Shown: piece by piece, positions 10,499-21,450 of the stretch
Layout of the letters: each line of letters begins with the position of its first letter
How positions within the stretch are numbered: position 1 is the stretch's first letter
Source: Bufo bufo
Lineage: Eukaryota > Chordata > Amphibia > Anura > Bufonidae
DNA: 64,000 nt
Assembly: GCF_905171765.1 (NCBI RefSeq)
Contig: NC_053390.1
Location: 578,176,471 to 578,240,470, forward strand
Reading direction: 5' to 3'
Made by a program: the position numbers and the translations under genes
The notes under the pieces: generated by a model
Told to the model about the DNA's origin: nothing
The model's database searches: none
The model's input: the letters and a program-made list of their open reading frames with translations, nothing else

Positions 10499-11503
10499 AT
10501 GGACAGATACCTTGAAAAGAAACTTGCTTCCCCAGCCAGGAGACCTAAGATGGCGCTGAAAGGCGCTCCACCGGCTTCCATGAGGGGAGACTCAGATGAG
10601 CAAAGCTCAGGGGCGCTCTCGGACGCGGCTGGCGAGTCAGACACTTTACATATCTCTAAGTCCTTCCTAACCAAGGCCCTCAAAAAGCCTATCGCCCCAG
10701 TGATGATAGGCCCATCAAACATAAAGGCTGACATGAAACACCTAGGACACAGAGTGTCCTCACTGGAGGACTCCCAGTCAGGGCTTATATGTACAACACA
10801 GCGAGATGCTGGAGGAAATCACTCTCTCCTATCGAGATCATATAAACCACACGCTCCTGCAGATTGAGGACCAGGAGAACCGTAGCAGATGGAAGAACAT
10901 TAGGCTTCAGGGCCTACCTGAGACATTTGGCTCAGAGGCCATCCCACAGGCAGTCTCCTCAATCTTCGCTCAGCTATTAGGGGAAGAAAGGCTGTCATTG
11001 AGCGTGTACATAGAGCCCTTAGGCCCAAGCCGATACCAGACAACCCCCCTAGAGGCATTATCTGTGGACTTCTCAGCTATTTGGATACGGCTGCTATATT
11101 GCGAGCCGCCTGAGAAGATAAAGAAATCTCCTAAGAGGGGGCGCGCATATACTAATATTCCAAGATCTAGCACCCAGCACCCTGGCGAAAAGACACATCC
11201 TGAAGCCCCTCACAGAAGCTCCCAGAGCACAACGCATCCCTCTACCAATTTGGAATTGCTGTTATGAAGGGAGGCCGCCAGATCATCATACATTTTCCTG
11301 AGGACCTTGAACAGGCTTGGGAAAAGCTAGAAATTCTTCCTATAAACATTCCATCCTGGCTTCCCATATCCTCTCCAACTGATTTCCCAAAGCTACCTCA
11401 GTCACAGGTCTGGTCAGTGGTTGGAAAGAACAAGCTGCCCAAAAGACTGTCTTGGACAAATACTGGCCCATCCTATCGATGGACCCAAATCTGTCAAGTG
11501 TAA
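10499..11503 (+). pseudogene. L1 ORF1 (nucleic-acid-binding chaperone), frameshifted
   Basis: Three frames in a row. 10499-10867 gives the N-terminal basic and linker part ending in MKHLGHRVSSLEDSQ (coiled-coil start). 10806-11267 continues the coiled coil (EEITLSYRDHINHTLLQIED) into the RRM-like NRSRWKNIRLQGLPE motif characteristic of L1 ORF1p. 11264-11503 gives the C-terminal part (RQIIIHFPEDLEQAWE). ORF1p trimers bind L1 RNA in the RNP. At least two frameshifts make it non-functional. Confidence 0.75.
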
Positions 11504-11589
11504 TCACAACTCATCCCAGCATTACCTACCGAAGGGGAAGAAGCCTCAAAGACTGACTAGTTCATAGTCACTATACAGCCCTGACAGGA

Positions 11590-11955
11590 ATAGGCACGTG
11601 GTTGGACCGCAAACCTTTGGGAATTTTCCGTTGCGGTAGCTGTAAAGCATGCGACTACATCTCCACTTCCAAAACGATCTCCTGCTCTGCTACCAACCAG
11701 ATCTTTAAGATCAGGGATTTCCTGAACCACAGGACCAGAGGAGTTTATATTTGTCAATGCCCCTGCCCCAAAGATTATGTAGGCAAAACCAAGAGGGAAC
11801 TGAGGAGAAGAATATGTGAACATGTTAATGACATCCGTAAGAAAAATGCGACACCAGTAGCTAATCATATAATCGAACATCATGCAGGGGATGCTTGTAC
11901 CCTACGTTTCTTTCTCAGTGCTGGAAGTCATACCCCTCCCATCAGGAAAAGGTGA
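11590..11955 (+). pseudogene. PLE GIY-YIG endonuclease domain
   Basis: The translation contains the Cys pair GSCKACDYI, then FKIRDFLNHRTRGVYICQC, CPKDYVGKTKRELRRRICEH and NHIIEHH. RGVYICQC...YVGKTKRELRRRICEH is the GIY-YIG motif with the Arg/Glu-containing helix of PLE endonucleases, and the upstream Cys residues are the PLE-specific linker. It nicks target DNA for target-primed reverse transcription. No RT is present upstream, so the copy is 5' truncated. The reading frame ends at 11955 before the usual WN...E block. Confidence 0.85.
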
Positions 11956-13032
11956 CTGGGATAAGAGGATTCTTCAAAGGAAGCGGAATGGATCTTCAGA
12001 TTCCGCTCCCAATCACCCACTGGTCTAAATGAGAGACTAACCTTTAATTTTTTCCTATGATTTATTTTTCAGACCATTGGCTTCAGTATTCTGTACATTA
12101 ATAGGTGACAGTAATCTGGTCAGGGATACGGAAAGGATCTAAATATAATGTGATGGTGTTCATTACACCTCATTCATCGATCTAGTATAATTTTTAGATA
12201 TCTTTTTGTGAACCATTTATGAAATATCAGATAGGAATGGTGCATAGTTTATTTCCCCATGCATGTTAGCTTGTGGCCCTCTTGGGGTCCTCTAAGGGTG
12301 ATCTGTGCATTTATTTTGTTTTTTAAAAGGGGGACCTTTCTGAGCTGTCACTGAAGAAAAGGCTACCAATAGGGATTCTGTTTTCCCTTCCCCATCCCTC
12401 CTTGACAACCACAGGGTAGAAGGTGATCCACACAGAGGAGGAGGGTCATGCACAGTTTCATCACAGTTACCGGCCTCCTCCCCCTGGTCTTCTGCAAGCA
12501 CATGATGCGCCTCATCGAGTGCATTCCATAGCAGAGATCGTGACCTCTCTTATCGCTTCCTGTCGCATGCTTTGAGATCCAGAGCGGAAGTCGAGTTTGC
12601 GTTCCACCGGTCTGCGTTCCACCGACCGGAAGCTGCTGCTCCGGTGCGAACAGGAACATATTGGCCACCTATTTAAATCTGAGCCCGAACCACAAGGGAC
12701 CTATGCACCATCGGGCACCAGGACTCAGGCAGGCAAGCAGTGGGGACGGTCCACGTGAGTAAACATCTTTCTGAGCACCCACCATATCACCATATCATTT
12801 GGGGTACCCTCATGACCATCTCAATGATATAGGTATGTTCTTTCACTTTTATTGTAGGTGGAATGTTACCCGTGTTTACCTGGCAACGCCAGATGGAACC
12901 ATCTTTACCCGCTCCCTGAATGTTTTTTGCTTGAGTCAATATATAATTTTTAGTTTGTATCTATCTGAGTGTCTGAAAGTACTTGAACTACCCATGGCTA
13001 AATTTTAACAACACATTTGACCTATGCTAGCC

Positions 13033-13077
13033 TCCGACACTGACCCCTGAAGAACCTTTACTGGGGAAACACGTCGG
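13033..13077 (+). other. PLE pLTR hairpin with hammerhead-core-like motif
   Basis: CTGAAGA (13047-13053) and GAAA (13066-13069) flank a small CC..GG hairpin; CCGAC (13033) can pair with GTCGG (13073). CTGANGA and GAAA are the two conserved strands of the hammerhead ribozyme, known in PLEs. Here the outer strands pair with each other, which is not standard hammerhead topology, so catalysis is doubtful. Confidence 0.4.
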
Positions 13078-13929
13078 GGTACTTGGAAGCATATTTAAGT
13101 TTATAGGGTATAAGAGGGTAAGTCAGCACAGGCACGAGAATGGAGGGTCTCCACCACCAGGGGCCACCTCCATGCTTTAGGAATAGGTAGGGTATTCATA
13201 GGGAAAGCTTTTCCCTCTAGTGTACCCCCTCTGCCCTAATAACCTGTGCCAATTTCCCCCGTGATTATTTTTTGTATCTAGTTGTATTTATTTTGATTTA
13301 GTTCACACAAGCTAATATCTAACTAGACCTCATTAGGAGGTTATTTTAAGTGACAGAAATAAAATTTGAGCTTTTTACGAGTCCTTTAATTAAAATTTGT
13401 GATACATTTAAGAGACGGGACCTTTGGTTTATAATCACCACACTATCTAATTTTTTCAGATATCGTCTACAGCTGCAGCCTTCTCTCCAACCTGAGATCC
13501 TGATTCGCTGTTTGTCTTTTTTCTTTTTTTCTTTTCCTCTTCCACATTTATATTGAAGACACTCCGGAACACCAGATATGCTGCTGATCTCCTTTTTCTA
13601 TTGGGAGCCTAAGTTCCCGGGACTGACCATTGATGACCTGCACGCTTGAAAAACTTACCAAGTGGACTCTTTCTGATAAGTACCTGTTATTTCACATGTA
13701 GAGGTGGTGGTGCATGACAGTCGCCTTATGAGGCACTCACCTCCCACTCCACAAGAGGTCCCCCCTGGGGCTCCCTGGGCCGCTACTGGCTGCCTGTGGG
13801 TCCCGGAGGCGCTGCTCTTCCTCACATTCATGTTTATTACACACTCACTAAGTTCCTTTATGTTCTTTTGGGTTATTTTGTATTGTACGTTTGTTAAATG
13901 CTCCAAGTGTCTAGTGAGAGGGCTACGCC

Positions 13930-14338
13930 AGCACCCTACCTTACTCCATTCAACTCTGAATATTGTGTACTTTAACGCTAGGGGCCTAAACACACCGCAA
14001 AAATGAAACCAGATGTTTACACTCCTCCGTGGGGAGAGGGCAGATTTCCTATTATTCCAAGAGACACATTTTCGCTATAGACACATTCCCGCATTGGATA
14101 CCAGAACGTACTCTCAATGGTACCATAGTACACACTCCTCAGCATCTAGAAGTGTGTCGATTGCTGTTCATTGCTCCACACCTTTTAAAAATGTCATCCC
14201 TCATCAGAGACACTTCTTATCCAATTAAAAATGCTGCTCTCAGATATGGTTCTGGTAGACGCATGGCGCACAGTACATATAGATGACAAAGACTTTACAT
14301 TCTATTCCAATACACATGGCACCTATCACCGCCTAGAC
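13930..14338 (+). pseudogene. L1 ORF2, start of the apurinic endonuclease domain
   Basis: Translation gives NIVYFNARGLNTPQK, then (after a one-base frame change at about 14005) MFTLLRGERADFLLFQETHF. This is the N..RGLN..K and LQETH signature of APE-type LINE endonucleases. Frames shift again near 14200 before the hAT insertion at 14339. It would nick target DNA for reverse transcription. Clearly defective. Confidence 0.8.
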
Positions 14339-15008
14339 CCGTGATGGCGAACCTATGGCACGCGTGCCAGAGAGGGCACGCAGAGCCTTCTCTGTTGGCA
14401 CGCGCGCCCTAGCCCATATGTATAAAGAGGAGGATCGCCGCCCCGGACTCCAGCGGACTTACATCATGTGCGCCGAACACAGAGGGGAGGGACTGGCATC
14501 AGCGCTGCGAACACAGATAGGAGTGAGAGGGGAGGGACTCACATCACTGCACGCCTCCTGCAATTAGGAAGCAGAGAGGACGCAACATGTGATATGGGAG
14601 GGGCGGAGGCAGAACCAGAGGATCGAACGGAACATTGCAGGGGAGCTCACTACCCTTCAGTATTCCGTCAGTGACGGCTTGTGGGTTTCAGGTAGAAGCA
14701 TAACGCTGGTTGGCTGAGCTTCTGCCAATCAGCGTTATGCTTCTTCCTCTGCTGTGTCAGTACAACATCATCTTGCTCTGAGAGTGGTGCAGCCTGGACC
14801 CATGAGCTGTTCCTGGGAGCAGAACAAGCAGTTAGAGGATCACATCTGCCCTGGTATAATTATTTTTTAATGTAAAAGTTCACACTGACTGAGGGGACTC
14901 AGGGAGCACCCCTGTTCCACACTCATACACCTCCAGACTCCAGCCCAGTGTATGGGAGGTGGTAGAGGGGTCCTCCTCCCTAAGGGCCCATGCACACGAC
15001 CAGTCTAA

Positions 15009-15332
15009 GGCTAGTTTCACGCTAGCATCAGGACGGATCCGACAGCCTGTTTTATCCGTCCTGCCGCTAGTTCACGTGTGGCCCCGAACTGCTGCTCATC
15101 CCCATTGACTATAATGGGGGCGGAGTTCCGGCAGCAGCGCTCGGCGAGAGGCCCTTGGACTAAAACTACGACATGTCCGACATTTAGTACGGCAGCCTCT
15201 CACAAAGTGCTGCCCCTGGTACTCCGCCCCCATTATAGTCAATGGGGATGAGCAGCAGTCCGGGGCCACACGTGAACTAGCGGCAGGACCGATCCAACAG
15301 GGATCCATCCTGTCGCTAGTGTGAAACTAGCC
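15009..15332. mobile_element. PIF/Harbinger-like MITE
   Basis: Ends GGCTAGTTTCACGCTAG and complement CTAGTGTGAAACTAGCC. Flanks TAA (15006-15008) and TGA (15333-15335) are a decayed TWA target duplication. The interior is largely palindromic (CCCCATTGACTATAATGGGG and its partner at 15228-15250). Confidence 0.65.
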
Positions 15333-15335
15333 TGA

Positions 15336-16070
15336 GTGGGCCATATGTCCCGGACTGGTATTGATCATGTGCAGAGGAGCACACAACATCATAAGATCTT
15401 ATGATTGTGGGACATTAGTCCCGCCGGCAGCCCAACATGCACAGCATCACAGTAACCTATGATGTTGTGTGCTCCCCTGTACACAATCAATGCCAGTCCA
15501 GGATATCTGGTCCGCTCACGTTATTTTAATGAAAAAAACGGATCTCCGCTGGTCCCCAATTATATCGAACAGGGCCAGGTGAACTTCCGGCAGTGCACGT
15601 GGTAGTTACGGATCCGGCAGGCTGTTCCCCCACCGGAAAAGCCTGCCGGAGAAGGCTGCCGCTAGTGTGAAAGTAGCCTAAGTTGGAAGTGTTAAAGTTA
15701 TCATTATTTTTCTATTCTGAATAAAGAAAAAAATCAGTTGCACATTTAGTATTTATTTGATCCATTTCTGTGTGATCCTTCAGGCCTCATGCACACGACA
15801 GTGAATAATGGCCGTGTGACTGCCGTCTAATTAACGTCCGTCACACAGCCATTTTTAGCACCAATGAAAGTCTATGGGCCTATTCACATGGCCGTTCTTT
15901 TAACAGCCAGTGAATAGTGTCCGTCCAAAAATAGGACATGTCCTATTTTTGTCCATTTCCACAGCCATGCGGACCCCACTGAAATCAATAAGACCGTTTT
16001 TAACAGCCAATTGACGAGTACATTTTCATTAGGGGTTTAAAAAAGTGTCCCCCATGGTTTAAATAATTCC
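15336..16070. other. MITE fragments inside the 2.45-kb hAT
   Basis: An inverted pair around 15340-15510 (GAGCACACAACATCAT / ATGATGTTGTGTGCTC); a right half of a Harbinger-like MITE ending GCTAGTGTGAAAGTAGCC at about 15678; and from 15783 a MITE starting AGGCCTCATGCACACGAC with GGCCGTGTGACTG inner sequence. No genes. Confidence 0.5.
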
Positions 16071-16081
16071 CCCATGGTGAC

Positions 16082-16312
16082 CCGCAGCAAAAAAAATAAA
16101 ACTCACCTCATCCACTTGCTCGCGGTGCGGCAGTCTCTTCTCTCTTCATTGAGCAGGATCTGCCGAATTACCTGCGATGTGTGTGGTGACGTAACCACGT
16201 GGGAGCGCGCAGTGACATCATCATGCACATCGCAGGTCCTGTTCAGTGAAGATAGAAGAGACTGCTGCAGAGCGAGCAAGTGGATAAGGTGTGTTTTTTT
16301 TTTTTTGTGTAA
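16082..16312. repeat. ~230-bp imperfect inverted repeat
   Basis: CTCACCTCATCCACTTGCTCG on the left pairs with CGAGCAAGTGGATAAGGTG on the right, with CACATCGCAGG pairing inside. Mirror frames on both strands are by-products. Confidence 0.65.
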
Positions 16313-16473
16313 AATCAAGATAACAGAAACAACGGTGGACCATTATGGGGGCATTGTTTAAAGCATGGAGGAAATAAAGATGGGGCATTAAAAGAAATTA
16401 TTCATACCCTACGGGGGGCTATTATTTAAGATGGGGACCTACATTGGGGGCATTATTAAAGCTGAGGGTGCTA

Positions 16474-16476
<3 letters not shown>

Positions 16477-16504
<28 letters not shown>
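16477..16504. repeat. (AC)14 microsatellite
   Basis: Uninterrupted AC dinucleotide run inside the hAT; the surrounding sequence has loose GGGGGCATTATTAAAGCTG repeats. Confidence 0.95.
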
Positions 16505-16799
16505 TATGGGGGACATTATTAAAGCTGGGGACAATTAAAAAAAATTCCTACACTATGGGGGAAATTATTAAAGCTTGGGTCCTACAGGGGGTACATTAAA
16601 GCTAGGGTCCTACATTTGTATCATTGAAAGGTCTGTTATTGTATTTTTCTTTTAAAGCCAAAGATGTGAATGTATGAGTTTTTCTAAAATAAAACCTCAA
16701 CATTAAGGTTAAATTGCCATTGGCACTTTGCGATAAGTAAGTGGGTTTTGGGTTGCGATTTGGGCACTCTTTAAAAGGTTCGCCATCACTGGCCTAGAC

Positions 16800-17335
16800 T
16801 ATATATTTGTTCCTGTACCTTCTCTCCCTAACATTGTCTCTGCCCAAGTAGCTTAGATAACTATTTCTAACCATGCCCACGTTTCTATAAAACTGCATCT
16901 TCCTGGCCTGCCTCCTAGAGCTTAGATGTGGAAACTTAATACTACAATCCTAGATACTCCATTCCACATACAATCCCTAACCCAAAAGCTATAATCTTAC
17001 TTTCGGACTAATGAAGATCCAGCCATTTCCCACCCTATTTTGTGGGAAGCTCACAAAGCCCTCATCAGGGGAGAATTAATTGCATTTGACAGTCGGCTTA
17101 AAAAACTGAGAGAAAAAGAGCTGACATCCCTACTTAGCCAAATCATGCATCTGGAGAACACTCACAAATTGCACCTACGGTCAACCTCTTCCCCGAACCT
17201 AGATCAATGGATCAACAAAGTGCACCAAATTTTCAGATTGGAGGAGTTGGCGGGCTGGGAGTTCAACATCAGTGTGAGGTATCTTCAGATGTGGACTCCA
17301 TGGCTAGACTTTGTAGATAAAAGAACATAGCTCTT
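16800..17335 (+). pseudogene. L1 ORF2 remnant, internally deleted
   Basis: After the hAT, degraded ORF2 sequence resumes. A clean stretch, 17040-17329, encodes WEAHKALIRGELIAFDSRLK, KLREKELTSLLSQIMHLE and HKLHLRSTSS, the helical linker between endonuclease and RT of L1 ORF2. It jumps at about 17225-17240 directly to a C-terminal tail (RYLQMWTPWLDFVDK, stop). The whole reverse transcriptase is missing. Confidence 0.7.
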
Positions 17336-17924
17336 TACACTAGAATGGAGGTGGAGGATTGAGGCTTCTTTGTTGAGCCCCAGTTAGGGCGCAGCCTCAA
17401 AACTCCTAAACCTGACCCCCCCATCCTATACCTCTCCCTTTCTCTCCTTCCCCCAACTCCCCCCCACCCCCCATCCTCAGGACCCGTATACTGGACACTT
17501 ATGGAGCGATTTGTTTATTTTATTGTTTATTTGATTTCTTATTTTTATAGTTGTATTGTTCAGTTTACATTATGCTCTCTATACTTTCTGTAATATGGAG
17601 TTCAGCTCACACAATGTAATAACACTATCCGAGACAACGGTTCATGTAGCCTCTGTTTTGCCAAAGAGGTATTGCGCTACTTCTTTTAAAAGGCGTTGGA
17701 ATAAGACAGCTGCAAATAGACCCCAGGTCCTATACTGACTTCTAGTCGTCCTTTTTCTGCTTTTACTGCTTCTACTAATATACTGTGGTCACTAAGTGAT
17801 GTACCTGTAACCGTCATAACTGTATTTCCAGTATGCTGTCTGTCTATTCTATCCATTTTTGTATACATTCTCCTTGTGAGAGCATTTGTACTTATGTTCT
17901 TTTATTAATAAAAACAGATTTGAA
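17336..17924 (+). other. L1 3' UTR
   Basis: C-rich and T-rich non-coding stretch (CCCCCACCCCCC at about 17460) ending in ATTAATAAAAACAGATTTGAAA next to the TSD. AATAAA lies 18 bases before the end. Confidence 0.65.
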
Positions 17925-18599
17925 ACAAATCGATTCTGTAGAATCTTTCCACTCATCTGTAGTTGCACCAGCAGCCAGGGCCGCCATCAGAGTTGCTGTG
18001 CAGAGGAGCGCATGACGCCATCGGATTCGCACGTGGCAGGAACTTCGGGAAGTGGAAGCCTGCCCTTAGCCAGCCAAGGAGTCAGTGCCGGCTCCATGCT
18101 CCAGCCTCCATCACATATTGGACAACAGGCACAGCGGCCACTGACGGACCACCCCACTGATTACATTAAGGTGACCTTAACCACTTAAGGACAACAGGTT
18201 TATACCCCCCTAGTGACCAGGCCCTTTTTTACAAATCGGCACTCCACAACTTTAGCGGTTTATTGCTCGGTCAGGCAACTTACCACCCAAATGAATTTTA
18301 CCTCCTTTTCTTCTCACTAATAGAGCTTTCATTTGGTGGTATTTCATTGCTGCTGACATTTTTACTTTTTTTGTTATTAATCGAAATTTACAGATTTTTT
18401 TGCAAAAAAATGTCATTTTTCACTTTCAGTTGTAAAATTCTGCAAAAAAAACGACATCCATATATAAATTTTTCTCAAAATTTATTGTTCTACATGTCTT
18501 TGATAAAAAAAAAATGTTTGGGTAAAAAAAAATGGTTTGGGTAAAAGCTATAGCGTTTACAAACTATGGTACAAAAATGTGAATTTCCGCTTTTTGAAG

Positions 18600-20580
18600 C
18601 AGCTCTGACTTTCTGAGCACCTGTCATGTTTCCTGAGGTTCTACAATGCCCATTCAGTAGAAAACCCCCACAAATGACCCCATTTCGGAAAGTAGACACC
18701 CTAAGGTATTCGCTGATGGGCATAGTGAGTTCATAGAACTTTTTATTTTTTGTCACAAGTTAGCGGAAAATGATGATTCTCATATTCCACTAACTTGTGC
18801 CAAAAAATAAAAACTTCCATGAACTCACTATGCCCATCACGAAATACCTTGGGGTGTCTTCTTTCCAAAATGGGGTCACTTGTGGGGTAGTTATACTGCC
18901 CTGGCATTCTAGGGGCCCTTATGTGTGGTAAGTAGTTTGAAATCAAAATCTGTAAAAAATGGCCGGTGAAATCCTAAACGTGCTCTTTGGAATGTGGGCC
19001 CCTTTGCCCACCTAGGATGCAAAAAAGTGTCACACATCTGGTATCGCCGTACTCAGGAGAAGTTGGGCAATGTGTTTTGGGGTGTCTTTTTACATATACC
19101 CATGCTGGGTGAGAGAAATATCTCGGCAAAAGACAACTTTTCCCATTTTTTTTATACAAAGTTGGCATTTGACCAAGATATTTATCTCACCCAGCATGGG
19201 TATATGTAAAATGACACCCCAAAACACATTCCCCAACTTCTCCTGAGTATGGCGATACCACATGTGTGACACTTTTTTGCAGCCTAGGTGGGCAAAGGGG
19301 CCCACATTCCAAAGAGCACCTTTAGGATTTCACCGGCCATTTTTTACACATTTTGATTTCAAACTACTTTGCACGCATTTGGGCCCCTAAAATGCCAGGG
19401 CAGTATAACTACCTCACAAGTGACCCCATTTTGGAAAGAAGACATCCCAAGGTATTCCGTGAGGGGCATGGCGAGTTCCTAGAATTTTTTATTTTTTGTC
19501 ACAAGTTAGCGGAAAATGATGATTTTTATTATTTTTTTTTTCTTACAAAGTCTCATATTCCACTAACTTGTGACAAAAAATAAAAACTTCCATGAACTCA
19601 CTATGCCCATCACGAAATACCTGGGCGTGTCTTATTTCCAAAATGGGGTCACTTGTGGGGTAGTTATACTGCCCTGGCATTTTAGGGGCCCAAATGCGTG
19701 AGAAGTAGTTTGAAATCAAAATCTGTAAAAAATGGCTGGTGAAATCCGAAAGGTGCTCTTTGGAATGTGGGCCCCTTTGCCCACCTAGGCTGCAAAAAAG
19801 TGTCACACATGTGGTATTGCTGTACTCAGGAGAAGTTGGGCTATGTGTTTTGGGGTGTCATTTTACATATACCCATGCTGGGTGAGATAAATATCTCGGC
19901 AAAAGACAACTTTTCCCATTTGGCATTTGACCGAGATATTTCTCTCACCCAGCATGGGTATATGTAAAATGACACCCCAAAACACATTCCCCAACTTCTC
20001 CTGAGTACGGCGATACCAGATGTGTGACACTTTTTTGCAGCCTAGATGCGCAAAGGGGCCCAAATTCCTTTTAGGAGGGCATTTTTAGACATTTGGATCC
20101 CAGACTTCTTCTCACGCTTTAGGGCCCCTAAAATGCCAGGGCAGTATAAATACCCCACATGTGACCCCATTTTGGAAAGAAGACACCCCAAGGTATTCAA
20201 TGAGGGGCATGGCGAGTTCATAGAAATTTTTTTTTTTTTGCCACAAGTTAGCGGAAATTGATTTTTTTTTGTTTTTTCTCACAAAGTCTCCCTTTCCGCT
20301 AACTTGGGACGAAAATTTAAATCTTTCATGGACTCAATATGCCCCTCAGCGAGTACCTTGGGGTGTCTAATTTCCGAAATGGGGTCACATGTGGGGTATT
20401 TATACTGCCCTGGCATTTTAGGGGCCCTAAAGCGTGAGAAGAAGTCTGGAATATAAATGTCTAAAAAATTTTACGCATTTGGATTCCGTGAGGGGTATGG
20501 TGAGTTCATGTGAGATTTTATTTTTTGACACAAGTTAGTGGAATATGAGACTTTGTAAGAAAAAAAAAATATATAAAATT
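18600..20580. repeat. Alternating head-to-head palindrome array, half-unit ~380 bp
   Basis: Palindrome centres lie near 18783, 19155, 19535, 19910 and about 20265. One type of centre is GTTAGCGGAAAATGA next to TTCCACTAACTTGTG; the other is ATATCTCGGCAAAAG/CCAAGATATTTATCTC. Between them the same ~370 bp (containing ATGGGGTCACTTGTGGGG and CCCCTTTGCCCACCTAGG) occurs in alternating orientation. Mirror-image frames of ~66-71 codons are by-products. Confidence 0.85.
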
Positions 20581-20599
20581 TCCGCTAACTTGGGCCAAA

Positions 20600-21450
20600 A
20601 AAATGTCTGAATGGAGCCTTACAGGGGGGTGATCAATGACAGGGGGGTGATCAGGGAGTCTATATGGGGTGATCACCCCCCTGTCATTGATCACCCCCCT
20701 GTAAGGCTCCATTCAGACGTCCGTATGTTTTTTACGGATCCACGGATACATGGATCGGATCCGCAAAACACATACGGACATCTGAATGTACCTTACAGAG
20801 GGGTGATCAATGACAGGGGGGTGATCAATGACAGGGGGGTGATCAGGGAGTCTATATGGGGTGATCACCCCCCTCTTGTAAGGCTCCATTCAGACGTCCG
20901 TATGTTTTTTACGGATTCACGGATACATGGATCGGATCCGCAAAACACATACGGACATCTGAATGGAGCCTTACAGGGGGGTAATCAATGACAGGGGGGT
21001 AATCAATGACAGGGGGGTGATCAATGACAGGGGGGTGATCAGGGAGTCTATATGGGGTGATCACCCCCCTGTCATTGATCACCTCCTTGTAAGGCTCCAT
21101 TCAGATGTCCGTATGTGTTTTGCGGATCCGATCCATGTATCAGTGGATCAATAAAAATCATACGGACGTCTGAATGGAGCCTTACAGGGGGGTGATCAAT
21201 GACAGGGGGGTGATCAATGACAGGGGGTGATCAGGGAGTCTATATGGGGTGATCACCCCTGTCATTGATCACCCCCCTGTAAGGCTCCATTCAGACGTCC
21301 GTATGTGTTTTGCGGATCCGATCCATGTATCAGTGGATCCGTAAAAATCATACGGACGTCTGAATGGAGCCTTACAAGGGGGTGATCAATGACAGGGGGG
21401 TGATCAATGACAGGGGGGTGATCAGGGAGTCTATATGGGGTGATCAGGGG
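20600..21450. repeat. GGGGTGATCAATGACAG minisatellite with hairpin spacers
   Basis: Runs of GGGGTGATCAATGACAGGG alternate with a ~90-bp palindrome (CATTCAGACGTCCGTATG ... CATACGGACATCTGAATG around a CGGATCCGATCC core) and the complement CACCCCCCTGTCATTGATC. About four macro-units. Confidence 0.85.

Larger units (their letters stand above)
11560..13640 (+). mobile_element. 5'-truncated Penelope-like element inside the L1
   Basis: Lies between L1 ORF1 and ORF2. It begins within a PLE endonuclease reading frame and runs through a 3' UTR/pLTR that carries a conserved hairpin at 13033-13077 and ends with AATAAA-containing sequence at about 13360 or later. Exact ends and TSD could not be fixed by eye; the L1 sequence clearly resumes by about 13690 (CAGTCGCCTTATGAGGCACTC). 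Confidence 0.6.
14339..16791. mobile_element. 2.45-kb hAT element with CAGTGATGGCGAACCT-type ends, inside L1 ORF2
   Basis: 8-bp TSD GCCTAGAC at 14331-14338 and 16792-16799. Ends: CCGTGATGGCGAACCT (one change from CAGTGATGGCGAACC) and AGGTTCGCCATCACTG. Inner-terminal sequence has GGCACGCGTGCC palindromes. No transposase frame; the interior holds other MITEs (15009-15332, about 15550-15678, 15783 on), inverted repeats and an (AC)n run. Termini of this sort recall widely distributed vertebrate hAT families; the family assignment needs a database check. Confidence 0.85.
10327..17924 (+). mobile_element. Tx1/L1-type LINE with nested PLE and hAT
   Basis: Bounded by a 17-bp TSD (ACAAATCAATTCTGTAG at 10310-10326; same with one mismatch at 17925-17941). 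From 5' to 3': GC-rich 5' UTR, ORF1 (10499-11503), a PLE insertion, start of ORF2 (apurinic endonuclease, about 13940), a hAT insertion at 14339-16791, the rest of an internally deleted ORF2 to 17329, a 3' UTR, and the end AATAAAAACAGATTTGAAA without a long poly(A). Having the 5' UTR next to the TSD means it inserted near full length and decayed later. Confidence 0.8.
10169..17961. mobile_element. 178-bp palindromic hAT MITE split by an L1
   Basis: The ends read TAGAGATGAGGGAAAAGATG (10169) and, complemented from 17961, TACAGATGAGTGGAAAGATT. Flanking 8-mers GTTGCAGC (10161-10168) and GTTGCACC (17962-17969) match at 7 of 8. Only 10169-10326 and 17942-17961 belong to the MITE; the rest is the inserted L1. 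Internal ATTGATTTGTCC / GGACAAATCAAT arms make it nearly palindromic. Confidence 0.75.

Noticed and set aside
16074..16361. Paired frames with similar translations on both strands
   Set aside because: Inverted repeat, not genes.
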